A DNA stretch of 64,000 nucleotides, from NCBI GenBank assembly GCA_934725855.1, contig CAKVCL010000003.1, positions 1 to 64,000 of the forward strand. The letters run 5' to 3'. Shown here piece by piece: positions 10,186 to 17,937 of the stretch. The translations under genes and the position numbers were made by a program. Positions within the stretch are counted from its first letter, which is position 1. Every line of letters begins with the position of its first letter. The notes beneath the pieces are model-generated. The model saw nothing but the letters and a program-made list of their open reading frames with translations. It was not told the DNA's origin and searched no databases. The DNA comes from an uncultured Cellulosilyticum sp. (lineage in GTDB: Bacteria; Bacillota; Clostridia; Lachnospirales; Cellulosilyticaceae).

Positions 10186-11120
10186 AGGCTAATCTCTTCT
10201 TTAGTATAGAGATTATAATAATGTACCCCTTCTACTTTGCCTTCTAAAACTGTTTTATAAGGATTGTAGTAAATCTCTATCTTTTGAATTTTATCTTTTA
10301 CCTCTGACAAAAGTTCTGCAAAGCCTAATTTAATGACTTCTTTTCCTGATTCTTTTTCAAAAGTTATGTACTGCGCTAAGTCTGGTAAGTAAAGTTCTTG
10401 TTCTGTTTCAATAAATAAAGCAAATTCATTTTCACAGCCCATCTTTGAATTACTATTAAAAGAAGTCGCTCCTATTAATGCTGCCTCTTTAAAAGAGGTA
10501 TAATCTTCTTCGGTATAGCCTTCTGTAAATCCTAAACTAACATATTCATCATAAGCCCTTGGATTAATAACAAAGGGATAAAAATAATGCGCTTCATTAC
10601 TTACAATCTTAGTTCCAATGGTAGAATTTTTAGCTTCTGCATCACTTGGATCTCTAAAAGGAGATAAAATAGCTTGTTCCTGTGCTTCTGTTAAATCATA
10701 TTTATTAAAGCCTTGTCCAATTTGCACAGCTCCAATAATTGAAAAGTTTTTACCTGCCTCTGCAAAAGTAGCTCCAAAGTTCTTTACATCTATGGCTGTA
10801 AAAAGATTCTTTATGACTATCTGATTATCTTTTATTTTGGATAAATCTTCACATTCAAAAAGCTGTTCATATCTTTCCTTTAAAGTACGTGGAATAACAT
10901 TATTTTCTTCTTTTTTCTTGTCTTCTGCTAATCTATAGGATTTGACATAAAGGACTTTTTTTCCTTGTGACTCCCACAGCTTTTTCATTGGATATTTTAA
11001 GGCTTTATCACTTCCAAAAACTTCTCCTGTACTAGTGGTCTTTGGATAACCTGTAAAATCTGCATTCCAATTTGCCATAATGGACCTAATACCGATTACC
11101 CCATAAACTCTTTTATTCAT
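10182..11120 (-). CDS. cas7: Cascade backbone subunit Cas7 (Csh2 family)
   Basis: 312-residue Cas7 of the Csh2 group, which polymerises along the crRNA spacer to form the Cascade backbone. The N-terminus NKRVYGVIGIRSIMANWNAD followed by GYPKTTSTGEVFGSDKALKYP is the usual Csh2 opening, with the RAMP strand and RNA-contacting loop. It overlaps cas8b by 8 bp and cas5 by 4 bp, so the three Cascade genes are translationally coupled. Length is normal and nothing odd is seen. Confidence 0.94.
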   Translation of the reverse strand: MNKRVYGVIGIRSIMANWNADFTGYPKTTSTGEVFGSDKALKYPMKKLWESQGKKVLYVKSYRLAEDKKKEENNVIPRTLKERYEQLFECEDLSKIKDNQIVIKNLFTAIDVKNFGATFAEAGKNFSIIGAVQIGQGFNKYDLTEAQEQAILSPFRDPSDAEAKNSTIGTKIVSNEAHYFYPFVINPRAYDEYVSLGFTEGYTEEDYTSFKEAALIGATSFNSNSKMGCENEFALFIETEQELYLPDLAQYITFEKESGKEVIKLGFAELLSEVKDKIQKIEIYYNPYKTVLEGKVEGVHYYNLYTKEEISL

Positions 11121-12837
11121 CCTCTTTTTCCCCCTTTTTATAAATTAAACTGTTTGTTAAATACCCATAAATCAAACCATCTTCATTAATGCTTTGTGGC
11201 ACATAGGCTTCTACCATAGCATATAAATTGCCAAAACGTTTACTCTTACGCTCAATCGTATAGTTATATTTCTTGAAAAGTTTTTTAAGTTCTTCTTTAA
11301 GTTTTTCATCTGTTTTTATATTAAGTATAGGATTAACTAGTGCATGCTTAGGTGTACTTGCTTTATTTAAAGATAAAAAGTAATTCACTAACTGTCCTAC
11401 TGCAATAGCATACTCCATATCTTCTTCTATGCTTTGCTGTGTACTGGCATTGATTTTTTCTTCTATTCGATCTAATTTGTCCTTCATTTGGTCTGCCACT
11501 TGAATTCCCCCTCTATTTAAATAATTCATAACCCCTTCACGAAGCATCCATTGTTCTTGTGCCCTTATGCGATAGCCATTGCAAATAGTATTTTTAATAA
11601 TCCGCATGCTAAGGCTTGGAAATAACGGTTTAATCATCGTTTCGTTACCTTTATAAAACCAAGCAAAGAATGCTTCTCTTGATTCCAATATGCTACGCTT
11701 TAATACTGTATCATTGAGTTTAATTTCAGATGCTTCTCGATAATAACTATTTGTCAGCCATTTACTAAATAATACATTGTTGATTAGCCGACTTAAGTCT
11801 TCCAACTTTTTAACAACCTGTGTTTTGAGTTCACTTTCTATTTTCAGTTTGGGATAGTCAATCTCAATGCTTTTCGGAATATAACAAGGCTCTATTTCAT
11901 TTCTAAGGCAAACAACGGTATCAAAATCTTTTAATTCTACTTCTTTTCCCTTTTGAAGTCTTAGAAAATAGCCACTAAAACGCTTCGGCATACTTTTGTC
12001 AGCTGGTAAACAATGAATCTCTTCATCTATATAAATATTTGAGAAGCCTTGATTCACTTTGTTCATCAAAAAATCAAAGAATTTCTTTTGTAGCATAACC
12101 TCATCTGTACTGATTAGATAAGGTGTACTGTTTTTTCTTGTACGATGCTTTAAATAAGGCTTTTTACTATTTAAGCCAATATTGTTATTTGGCATTCCAA
12201 AAATCTGCTCGTTAATGGTCACATTATATTCTGTGGCATTATAAATATTAGGCAAATAATAACGTTCTGATTCTATTTCAAATTGCCTCATATCTGCTTG
12301 AAAGAAAATTTTAAGATAATTCTTATCTGGTTTTATTTCAGGATATTCTACTGTGATTTGTCCGATATGCTTTTTAATCCATGCTTTATTTCTTTCAATT
12401 GTTGCCGTATCTGGCTCTCCATGCTCCTTGGTAAATTGATTGTAGATTTCCATTGCTTTATTGTCTTTACCATATTTACTAGTTGGCTCTAAAAAGACTT
12501 TATAGTAACAGTCAATTACCTCATCTGTTAATTTACCACTTGTTAAATTATCCTTCTTAATAAAAAAGGATAAATAATTATTACTATGTATAACCTTTTT
12601 TATCCCCAAGGCTTTATTCATATCCGTTAATCTTGAAAGATAGTCCATTTGGCTAAATAGTTGATAAACTTCATCTCTATCCTCTTGTTTTTTGCCTACC
12701 ACTAATGAAGCTTTACAGGCTCCACTAGCATCAATTAACACATAGTTTCCCTCAAGTAATACATAATCATCTAGTATATAGCCTTCACCTTTCGCTTCAT
12801 ATTGCTTTTTAAAGACCTCTAAGCAATCCTTTAACAA
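11113..12837 (-). CDS. cas8b: Cascade large subunit Cas8b (Csh1 family)
   Basis: 574-residue Cas8b of the Csh1/TM1802 type, the large subunit of type I-B Cascade expected to read the PAM and recruit Cas3. Sequence conservation in this family is low. The call rests on size, on position between cas6 and cas7, and on Csh1-like features: the N-terminal EVFKKQYEAKGEGYILDDYV segment, a middle region with FFAWFYKGNETMIKPLFPSL, and a helical C-terminal part that resembles a fused small subunit. It starts 15 bp after cas6. No truncation or frameshift is apparent. Confidence 0.88.
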   Translation of the reverse strand: MLKDCLEVFKKQYEAKGEGYILDDYVLLEGNYVLIDASGACKASLVVGKKQEDRDEVYQLFSQMDYLSRLTDMNKALGIKKVIHSNNYLSFFIKKDNLTSGKLTDEVIDCYYKVFLEPTSKYGKDNKAMEIYNQFTKEHGEPDTATIERNKAWIKKHIGQITVEYPEIKPDKNYLKIFFQADMRQFEIESERYYLPNIYNATEYNVTINEQIFGMPNNNIGLNSKKPYLKHRTRKNSTPYLISTDEVMLQKKFFDFLMNKVNQGFSNIYIDEEIHCLPADKSMPKRFSGYFLRLQKGKEVELKDFDTVVCLRNEIEPCYIPKSIEIDYPKLKIESELKTQVVKKLEDLSRLINNVLFSKWLTNSYYREASEIKLNDTVLKRSILESREAFFAWFYKGNETMIKPLFPSLSMRIIKNTICNGYRIRAQEQWMLREGVMNYLNRGGIQVADQMKDKLDRIEEKINASTQQSIEEDMEYAIAVGQLVNYFLSLNKASTPKHALVNPILNIKTDEKLKEELKKLFKKYNYTIERKSKRFGNLYAMVEAYVPQSINEDGLIYGYLTNSLIYKKGEKEDE

Positions 12838-12852
12838 AATCTCACCCCCATT

Positions 12853-13545
12853 CTATAAATACTTATAGTTTATAAAGCCTGCACCCCTCGCGTTGATCTC
12901 ACCTAGGCCTGTGCCAATCGTCATATAAGCTAACTGCTGTGCAACTTGGTTAGTTGCTATCCCCAGTGTGACCTTATCCCCTAATAACGTAATGTTCTTG
13001 CAATGAAAAGCAATGGGCTTTTGATTGTCAAACTTAATATATTGGAATAACTCAAAATCCTCATCAAGTTTAGTTTGAGATAAGGTATTATATTTCTTAA
13101 TCATATTTTCTCTTAAACGCTTTTCAAAAATTTCTTCTGAATAATGTGTTTTCCAATACCCGTTGTCAAACTTCATAATCCCTGGAGTTAATGTAAAGAT
13201 TTTTTCTATTGGTTTTTTCCTGATTTCTTTCTGTTCTACAGTCAGAATCTTTAACGTCTTGGTATACTGCTGTGGCAATTGTGTTCTAAATAGCTGGGTA
13301 AGTTTTTCATCTACCGTCCTAAGCACAAATGTATAGATATTTCCACTTTTATAAATGCCATCCGCTTCTAATGGCATAAGTCCACCAAAACAATAAGGTT
13401 TATAAGTTCTTGTTTTATGAATTATTTGTGTTTCTTCATTTTTCATTAGCAAACTATCAATCAATTTACTAATTTGAATGGCTACCTCATTTTTAGTAAT
13501 ATCTTGCAAGCAGTACACTTTGGTATAGAATTCATGAACTAACAC
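12853..13545 (-). CDS. cas6: CRISPR RNA endonuclease Cas6
   Basis: 230-residue Cas6, which cuts pre-crRNA within each repeat, leaving the ATTGAAAT handle. The glycine-rich C-terminal loop GTGLGEINARGAGFINYKYL is the family signature, and His and Lys residues in the N-terminal region are available for catalysis. The start is GTG at 13545-13543, supported by AAGGGAGG at 13560-13553 six bases upstream. It is the first gene of the cas operon. Its 5' leader carries the sequence matched by the pseudo-spacer at 13696-13720, so expression is probably under crRNA-guided autorepression (inference). Confidence 0.94.
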   Translation of the reverse strand: MLVHEFYTKVYCLQDITKNEVAIQISKLIDSLLMKNEETQIIHKTRTYKPYCFGGLMPLEADGIYKSGNIYTFVLRTVDEKLTQLFRTQLPQQYTKTLKILTVEQKEIRKKPIEKIFTLTPGIMKFDNGYWKTHYSEEIFEKRLRENMIKKYNTLSQTKLDEDFELFQYIKFDNQKPIAFHCKNITLLGDKVTLGIATNQVAQQLAYMTIGTGLGEINARGAGFINYKYL

Positions 13546-13570
13546 GGTTTTTCCTCCCTTCTTTTTTCTT

Positions 13571-13587
13571 GCACAAAATTATTCCCT
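13571..13587 (-). promoter_or_regulatory. Predicted Cascade target in the cas6 leader
   Basis: On the plus strand this site reads GCACAAAATTATTCCCT. It matches 16 of 17 bases of the adjacent pseudo-spacer (13704-13720). In crRNA orientation the single mismatch is at spacer position 6, a base that is flipped out in type I effector complexes. The three bases 5' of the protospacer on the same strand are TCA, reported to be a functional PAM in clostridial I-B systems. It lies downstream of the predicted promoter and upstream of the ribosome site. Confidence 0.75.
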
Positions 13588-13615
13588 TGAATTATCATTA
13601 ATTATTAACAAAATC

Positions 13616-13644
13616 AGTTTAACATCTAGTTCTACTTTTGTCAA
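13616..13644 (-). promoter_or_regulatory. Predicted promoter of the cas operon
   Basis: On the minus strand a perfect TTGACA (13644-13639) is followed after 17 nt by TAAACT (13621-13616), four of six matches to TATAAT. Transcription would begin near 13609, giving a 5' leader of about 64 nt before the cas6 GTG. Confidence 0.65.
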
Positions 13645-13666
13645 TATATTTTATTTTCAGACTTTT

Positions 13667-13752
13667 ATTTTACATCCTAATGTTATGGTTCATTCAAATG
13701 GGAGCACAAAATTAATCCCTATTTAAATACATCCTTCATGTTACGGTTCGTC
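13667..13752 (-). ncRNA. creR-like: Degenerate CRISPR mini-array, CreR-like guide RNA
   Basis: Two degenerate copies of the array repeat flank a 25-nt pseudo-spacer. On the minus strand the first copy (13752-13721) begins GACGAACCGTAACATGAAGG and ends ATTTAAAT. It has a 2-nt insertion and a few substitutions. The second copy (13695-13667) keeps GAACCATAACATTA but loses bases in the 3' handle. The spacer (13720-13696) begins AGGGATTAATTTTGTGC and matches the cas6 leader at 13587-13571 except at position 6. Known CreR RNAs use partial complementarity to direct Cascade to a cas promoter, repressing without cleavage. That is the inferred role here. No convincing promoter of its own is seen. A TATATA box lies at 13760-13755. 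Read-through from the upstream flippase gene is also possible. Confidence 0.82.
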
Positions 13753-13790
13753 CCTATATAACCAATTGGCTAACTTCTATGCTTATAGCT

Positions 13791-15449
13791 TTACTTTCCT
13801 AACAACCCTTTAATTTTTCTTCCACCAGGAAGCTGATTCAAATCTTCTTCTGAAATAGCACCACTTATAATGGCTAATCCAAAATAACCAACTACAGCCA
13901 AGCATACTACAATTAGCATACTGATTCTTTCTCTTCCTATTAAATGTCTAAGTCCTTCAAAGCATCCATATGAAATTCCACTCATAACAGCTGCGCAGAT
14001 TAAAGGTTTGATTGCAACTTGCTTCCAGTTCACTTTAACTTTAAAGGTTCTATATAAATAAGTTAAATTTAATGTGCTGTAAATAACATAGCATAATGTC
14101 GTACTATGAATTACCCCATATATATTAAGTGCTGGAATACGCATTAATATAAAGTTTAATACAATCTTGATACAAAATGCAATAACTGCATTGATAGAAA
14201 CTACAAATGGTTTTCCCATAGCTTGTGTGATTGCCGCACTTAACTGTGCAATTGTAATAAACACTAAACCAATTGCTCCTGCAGATAAGACCTGTCCCCC
14301 TGTCTTACCAAATAAGAACCAGAGGACATCTTTACCTAATACTAAGTAAGCTGCTGCACAAGGCGCACCTATAATAAATCCTATTCTAAAAATCATTTGA
14401 ACTTTTTCGCTAACTGCTTTTTCATCTTTAATGGCTACACTTGCTGCAATGGCTGGTATAGAAGCGGCTGCTAACTGAATAATAATTGAAACAGGTATAT
14501 TGATAAAAGTATTATATTGGAAACTGTAAATTCCCTTTAATGACTTTACGATATCCTGAAGCACCATTGAGCTTGCATCTACTACAGGTAAAATGTCTAG
14601 TCTGCCTGCTGTCATTAATGTTTCTATTGTATGTGGTAATACAATATCAATCATACTATAATCAACAAAAGTCATAATGGCAAATATACAAGTGCTAAGT
14701 ACAATCGGTAAAATAATCTTAATCACACTCTTAATAATATCTCTTCGCCTTTCTGTATGTACTACGGTTTGCTCTTCGAGCAAATAACTTCTTTCCTTTT
14801 TTGCCTTTAAATATTGCACAAGCAAAAGAAGTAAAGCTACAATTGCCCCTGCGGTTGTTCCCATAACTGCACCTGTTACAGCCAGCATAAGTGATTTATG
14901 AATAAGCCAGCTTGCTAAAGCAAGGGTTACAACAATATGACCCACTTGCTCAATCACTTGAGACTGGGCAATAGGTACCATATTCCCAATCCCTTGAAAA
15001 TACCCTCTTAAACTCGCCATGACACTTGTAATAATAATAGTCGGTGCAAGCACACGAATAGGTAACCCTATATGATTCCCAGGGAAAAATATATCCGATA
15101 TTAAATCTGCGCAAAAACTTACGGTAAGTCCCAAGCATATCGCAACCACTAACCCACCTTTAAGCACGATTTTAAATACTCTGTCTGCCTCCTTATACCC
15201 ACCTATCGCTTCACGGTCTGCAATGAGTTTAGAAAGTCCAGCAGGAATTCCTGTAGCTGTTAGGGTTAAGATAATAACATATACTTGATAAGCACTACCA
15301 AAATAGCCATTGCCTATATCCCCTAAGATTTTATCTAGAGGGAATCGATAAATAATCCCTAAGATTTTACTAATCATGGCACCTATGCTCAATATCATAG
15401 CCCCTTTTAATATGTTCTTCTCAGCCTCTATTTTCTTATCCTCTTTCAT
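13791..15449 (-). CDS. SpoVB-like MOP-superfamily lipid flippase
   Basis: 552-residue polytopic membrane protein of the MurJ/SpoVB/Wzx (MOP) superfamily, which flips lipid-linked sugar or peptidoglycan precursors. The N-terminus NILKGAMILSIGAMISKILG is the characteristic first helix, followed by a RFPLDKILGDIGNGYFGSAY loop common in SpoVB-like proteins. About 14 hydrophobic segments can be traced, with a charged cytoplasmic loop (KAKKERSYLLEEQ) near residues 215-230. It is monocistronic, and its 3' end lies about 40 bp from the degenerate CRISPR mini-array. I cannot separate a sporulation role (SpoVB) from general polysaccharide export. Confidence 0.85.
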   Translation of the reverse strand: MKEDKKIEAEKNILKGAMILSIGAMISKILGIIYRFPLDKILGDIGNGYFGSAYQVYVIILTLTATGIPAGLSKLIADREAIGGYKEADRVFKIVLKGGLVVAICLGLTVSFCADLISDIFFPGNHIGLPIRVLAPTIIITSVMASLRGYFQGIGNMVPIAQSQVIEQVGHIVVTLALASWLIHKSLMLAVTGAVMGTTAGAIVALLLLLVQYLKAKKERSYLLEEQTVVHTERRRDIIKSVIKIILPIVLSTCIFAIMTFVDYSMIDIVLPHTIETLMTAGRLDILPVVDASSMVLQDIVKSLKGIYSFQYNTFINIPVSIIIQLAAASIPAIAASVAIKDEKAVSEKVQMIFRIGFIIGAPCAAAYLVLGKDVLWFLFGKTGGQVLSAGAIGLVFITIAQLSAAITQAMGKPFVVSINAVIAFCIKIVLNFILMRIPALNIYGVIHSTTLCYVIYSTLNLTYLYRTFKVKVNWKQVAIKPLICAAVMSGISYGCFEGLRHLIGRERISMLIVVCLAVVGYFGLAIISGAISEEDLNQLPGGRKIKGLLGK

Positions 15450-15675
15450 TTTTGTCTCCTTAATATAAGTTATACACTCATGTCGTATCCTTCTTTTGAT
15501 GATACAAGCTTTGTATTATGCTCTCTTATTATAAACTTAAATTTAAGAAATTGACATCCTATTATGAGTTAAAGTAATACTTTAGCTCATAATTTGCACA
15601 AAAACTTTTTCTTAAAGTAATATTTTACCAATTTTTTATATTAATTTTTCTTTACATTTCTTGCACAATTATGTC

Positions 15676-15744
15676 TTTAAGGAATTATATTGTGCTATTA
15701 TAATTAAGTCTATAAAATTTACCGTTCACACTTATTGAACGGTA
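15676..15744 (+). promoter_or_regulatory. Promoter and 9-bp palindrome before the L,D-transpeptidase gene
   Basis: A TATAAT box at 15699-15704 lies 17 nt downstream of TTTAAG (15676-15681). Between the expected start point and the ATG a 9-bp palindrome, TACCGTTCA (15720-15728) with TGAACGGTA (15736-15744), could act as an operator or RNA hairpin. The rest of the 325-bp gap from 15450 shows nothing else. Confidence 0.5.
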
Positions 15745-15774
15745 CACTCTAACTTAACGAAAGGTGTACATATT

Positions 15775-17010
15775 ATGAAAAAAACAATCCTTATGTTTTT
15801 ATTTTTACTTATTCTCCTACCTAGTACCTTATTTGCTAAAAGCTATGAAAGCGTTACACTTGGTACGCTTAAGGAAAGTAATCTTAAACTGATATATGGA
15901 GAGGCAGAAATTAATACTTACAAGGCATATGATAATAATTATGTCCTAGTTTCTGATTTAAAATATTTAGGATGTAGTGTAAGCTATTCACCTCAAGATC
16001 ATATAATATCCATTTCTTCTCCAACTTATGGTGAACTTGTTCCTGCATCTGTAACCTCTGATAAAACTCTCATTTCAAAACCTTTTTCTATTTATAATAG
16101 TGGCAAAGTGTTTATCAATTTATTTGAAACCCAAGCTATAACTTGTGGTGAACGTACACTCATTCCATTAGCTGCACTAGGAAGTGTTGGACAATTAAGC
16201 ATTACTGATCATGCTTGCTATTTCAATCCTAGCGAAGCACTTCCAGTATCCACAACTCAAACTTCTATATCTAATTCTAGTGAATATACTTTAAACGTCA
16301 CAGTATTAGACATTTATTGGAATGGTAAACCATTATTATCCCCATCTACTTATACACTTAATCCTTATTCTACTATTGAGCGTCCTCTTCCTGTCACTAA
16401 TGCTGATGATTACATTTATATAGCCTCTATTGTCCAATCCGTACAGGGTGAAAACTATACATATAGCAACGCTAGTTACTTAGGTCAGCTTAATACTTCT
16501 ATGATGGAAGCCTATACTAAAGAAACTACAAAACCTGTCCTAACTAATAATTATGGTGATCCTATTGAAGTAACAAAAGTAGCAGAAGCTGAAAACTTCG
16601 TTAATAATAAAGGACTTAGTAGTCCTACCAAATATTTAGTCTGGACAAATATCCCAGAGCAACGTACTTATATTTTCCAAGGTTCAAAGCAAAAATGGTC
16701 TTTATATAAAACTTTTATTTGTTCAACAGGTAAAACAAAGACTCCTACACCAACAGGAACCTTCGCCCTCACCTATAAAGTCCCTAGCTTTGGTCAAAAT
16801 AAAGGCTATTGTTGCAAATATGCTTTTGGTTTTATTGGAACCACTTATCTTTATCATTCTATTATCTTTGATAAAACAGGAACTTACCTCTTAGAAAATA
16901 AAGGTGTTCTTGGCAAAAAAGCTTCAGATGGCTGCATTCGTTTCTCTACAGAAAATGCAAAATGGTTCTACGATAATATGCTTTCTAAAACGACCGTTTA
17001 CATTAATTAA
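15775..17010 (+). CDS. Secreted L,D-transpeptidase (YkuD family)
   Basis: 411-residue exported protein with a signal peptide at residues 1-21 (KKTILMFLFLLILLPSTLFA). A middle region of about residues 22-260 resembles the copper-amine-oxidase-N-type repeats common in clostridial wall proteins. The C-terminal YkuD domain runs from about 280 to 411 and includes WTNIPEQRTYIFQGSKQKW, a TPTPTGTF segment and YHSIIF. Its catalytic Cys is in SDGCIRFS, where the usual SHGC motif has Asp for His. The enzyme would make 3-3 cross-links in peptidoglycan or anchor wall proteins. It is transcribed alone, starts 18 bp after a weak AAAGGTG site and is followed by a strong terminator. Confidence 0.88.
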   Translation: MKKTILMFLFLLILLPSTLFAKSYESVTLGTLKESNLKLIYGEAEINTYKAYDNNYVLVSDLKYLGCSVSYSPQDHIISISSPTYGELVPASVTSDKTLISKPFSIYNSGKVFINLFETQAITCGERTLIPLAALGSVGQLSITDHACYFNPSEALPVSTTQTSISNSSEYTLNVTVLDIYWNGKPLLSPSTYTLNPYSTIERPLPVTNADDYIYIASIVQSVQGENYTYSNASYLGQLNTSMMEAYTKETTKPVLTNNYGDPIEVTKVAEAENFVNNKGLSSPTKYLVWTNIPEQRTYIFQGSKQKWSLYKTFICSTGKTKTPTPTGTFALTYKVPSFGQNKGYCCKYAFGFIGTTYLYHSIIFDKTGTYLLENKGVLGKKASDGCIRFSTENAKWFYDNMLSKTTVYIN

Positions 17011-17027
17011 TCTTCTATAATAACCAC

Positions 17028-17075
17028 AAAGACCATTCTTGTTATGCTTAATTCATACAAGAATGGTCTTTTTTA
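17028..17075. terminator. Bidirectional terminator
   Basis: Stem AAAGACCATTCTTGT (17028-17042) pairs with its complement at 17057-17071, followed by Ts on the plus strand. It separates the L,D-transpeptidase gene from the convergent dynamin operon. Confidence 0.85.
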
Positions 17076-17092
17076 ATGTCTTAGAGCGTGTA

Positions 17093-17923
17093 TCATTTCT
17101 CAACAATAAGAGAAGTAATCATCTTATTGATTCTCGCTAACTCAGATTCTCCCTCTGGCATAGTATAGCGTATTTGATTCATCATTTCACTACGATCATA
17201 TAAGCGCTGAAGTGTCTTAGTAAATGCTTCTTCAACCTTTGGATTCTCTCCTATACTATGCACTAATACTTTAACATCCCCTTCTGCTCCTTTAAAGAAA
17301 ATCACTGTATATGCTTCATATAAAACCGTCCTCAATTTTATGATTTCTAGGTTAAGCATCTCGGTCACTTCTTCTTTTACATTTTTAGGGTAATGCAGCA
17401 TTTTAGAATGAATCGCTTTAAGTTCTTCAGGTTTTACTTCAAGTAATACATTAGGCAACAAATAATAGGCCTTTTTTTGTAAGAGCGCTTCAATATTTAT
17501 CGCCTTATCAAAAGCTTTTAGATGAGTATCTATCTTCTTATCTGCATTTATTAAACCTTTATAGCACCAGCATACAGCTCCTTTTTTATGGCATTCTACT
17601 TTAATCTCTTCTAAGTCTTTTTGCTCATCCACAAATACCAGTTTACCTGATACTTCTTTGATGATCTTATTTTTGATAAGCTCTTCTATTACATCGTTAA
17701 CCACTTCATCTTCTAAAGCTAACGCATCCATTATACCATATCGCTCTGTAATGCCTTGCTTAATACATTTACAAATAAACTTTTCTAACTTTCCAAGAGG
17801 TTCATTACAAATATAGTCCATCATTAAATCCATTTTCACTAAAGGAAGGTATACATTTAAAGACGTCACCATTTCATGATTTTCATAATAGTCTTTGAAT
17901 TGTTCTTTATTTTCTTCTAACAT
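17093..17923 (-). CDS. Uncharacterised winged-helix-like protein, last gene of dynamin operon
   Basis: 276 residues, not assigned to a named family. Residues 40-100 look like a winged helix: LGKLEKFICKCIKQGITERY, then a helix pair MDALALEDEVVNDVIEEL and NKIIKEVSGKLVFVDE. A short Cys-containing stretch follows (ECHKKGAVCWCYKG, near 110-123). The C-terminal half is mostly alpha-helical. It starts 15 bp after the degenerate helicase gene and ends the operon at a bidirectional terminator. It may be a DNA- or partner-binding component of the dynamin system (inference from operon only). Confidence 0.7.
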   Translation of the reverse strand: MLEENKEQFKDYYENHEMVTSLNVYLPLVKMDLMMDYICNEPLGKLEKFICKCIKQGITERYGIMDALALEDEVVNDVIEELIKNKIIKEVSGKLVFVDEQKDLEEIKVECHKKGAVCWCYKGLINADKKIDTHLKAFDKAINIEALLQKKAYYLLPNVLLEVKPEELKAIHSKMLHYPKNVKEEVTEMLNLEIIKLRTVLYEAYTVIFFKGAEGDVKVLVHSIGENPKVEEAFTKTLQRLYDRSEMMNQIRYTMPEGESELARINKMITSLIVEK

Positions 17924-17937
17924 ATTGCTTTCCCTCC

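Noticed and set aside
13546..13790. CreTA-type toxin gene next to the degenerate mini-array
   Set aside because: The space between the pseudo-repeats is only 25 nt, the rest of the gap holds no credible small toxin frame, and the guide matches the cas6 leader rather than a toxin promoter.
13791..15449. MATE multidrug efflux pump
   Set aside because: The N-terminus and loop sequences fit the SpoVB/MurJ-like branch of the MOP superfamily better.
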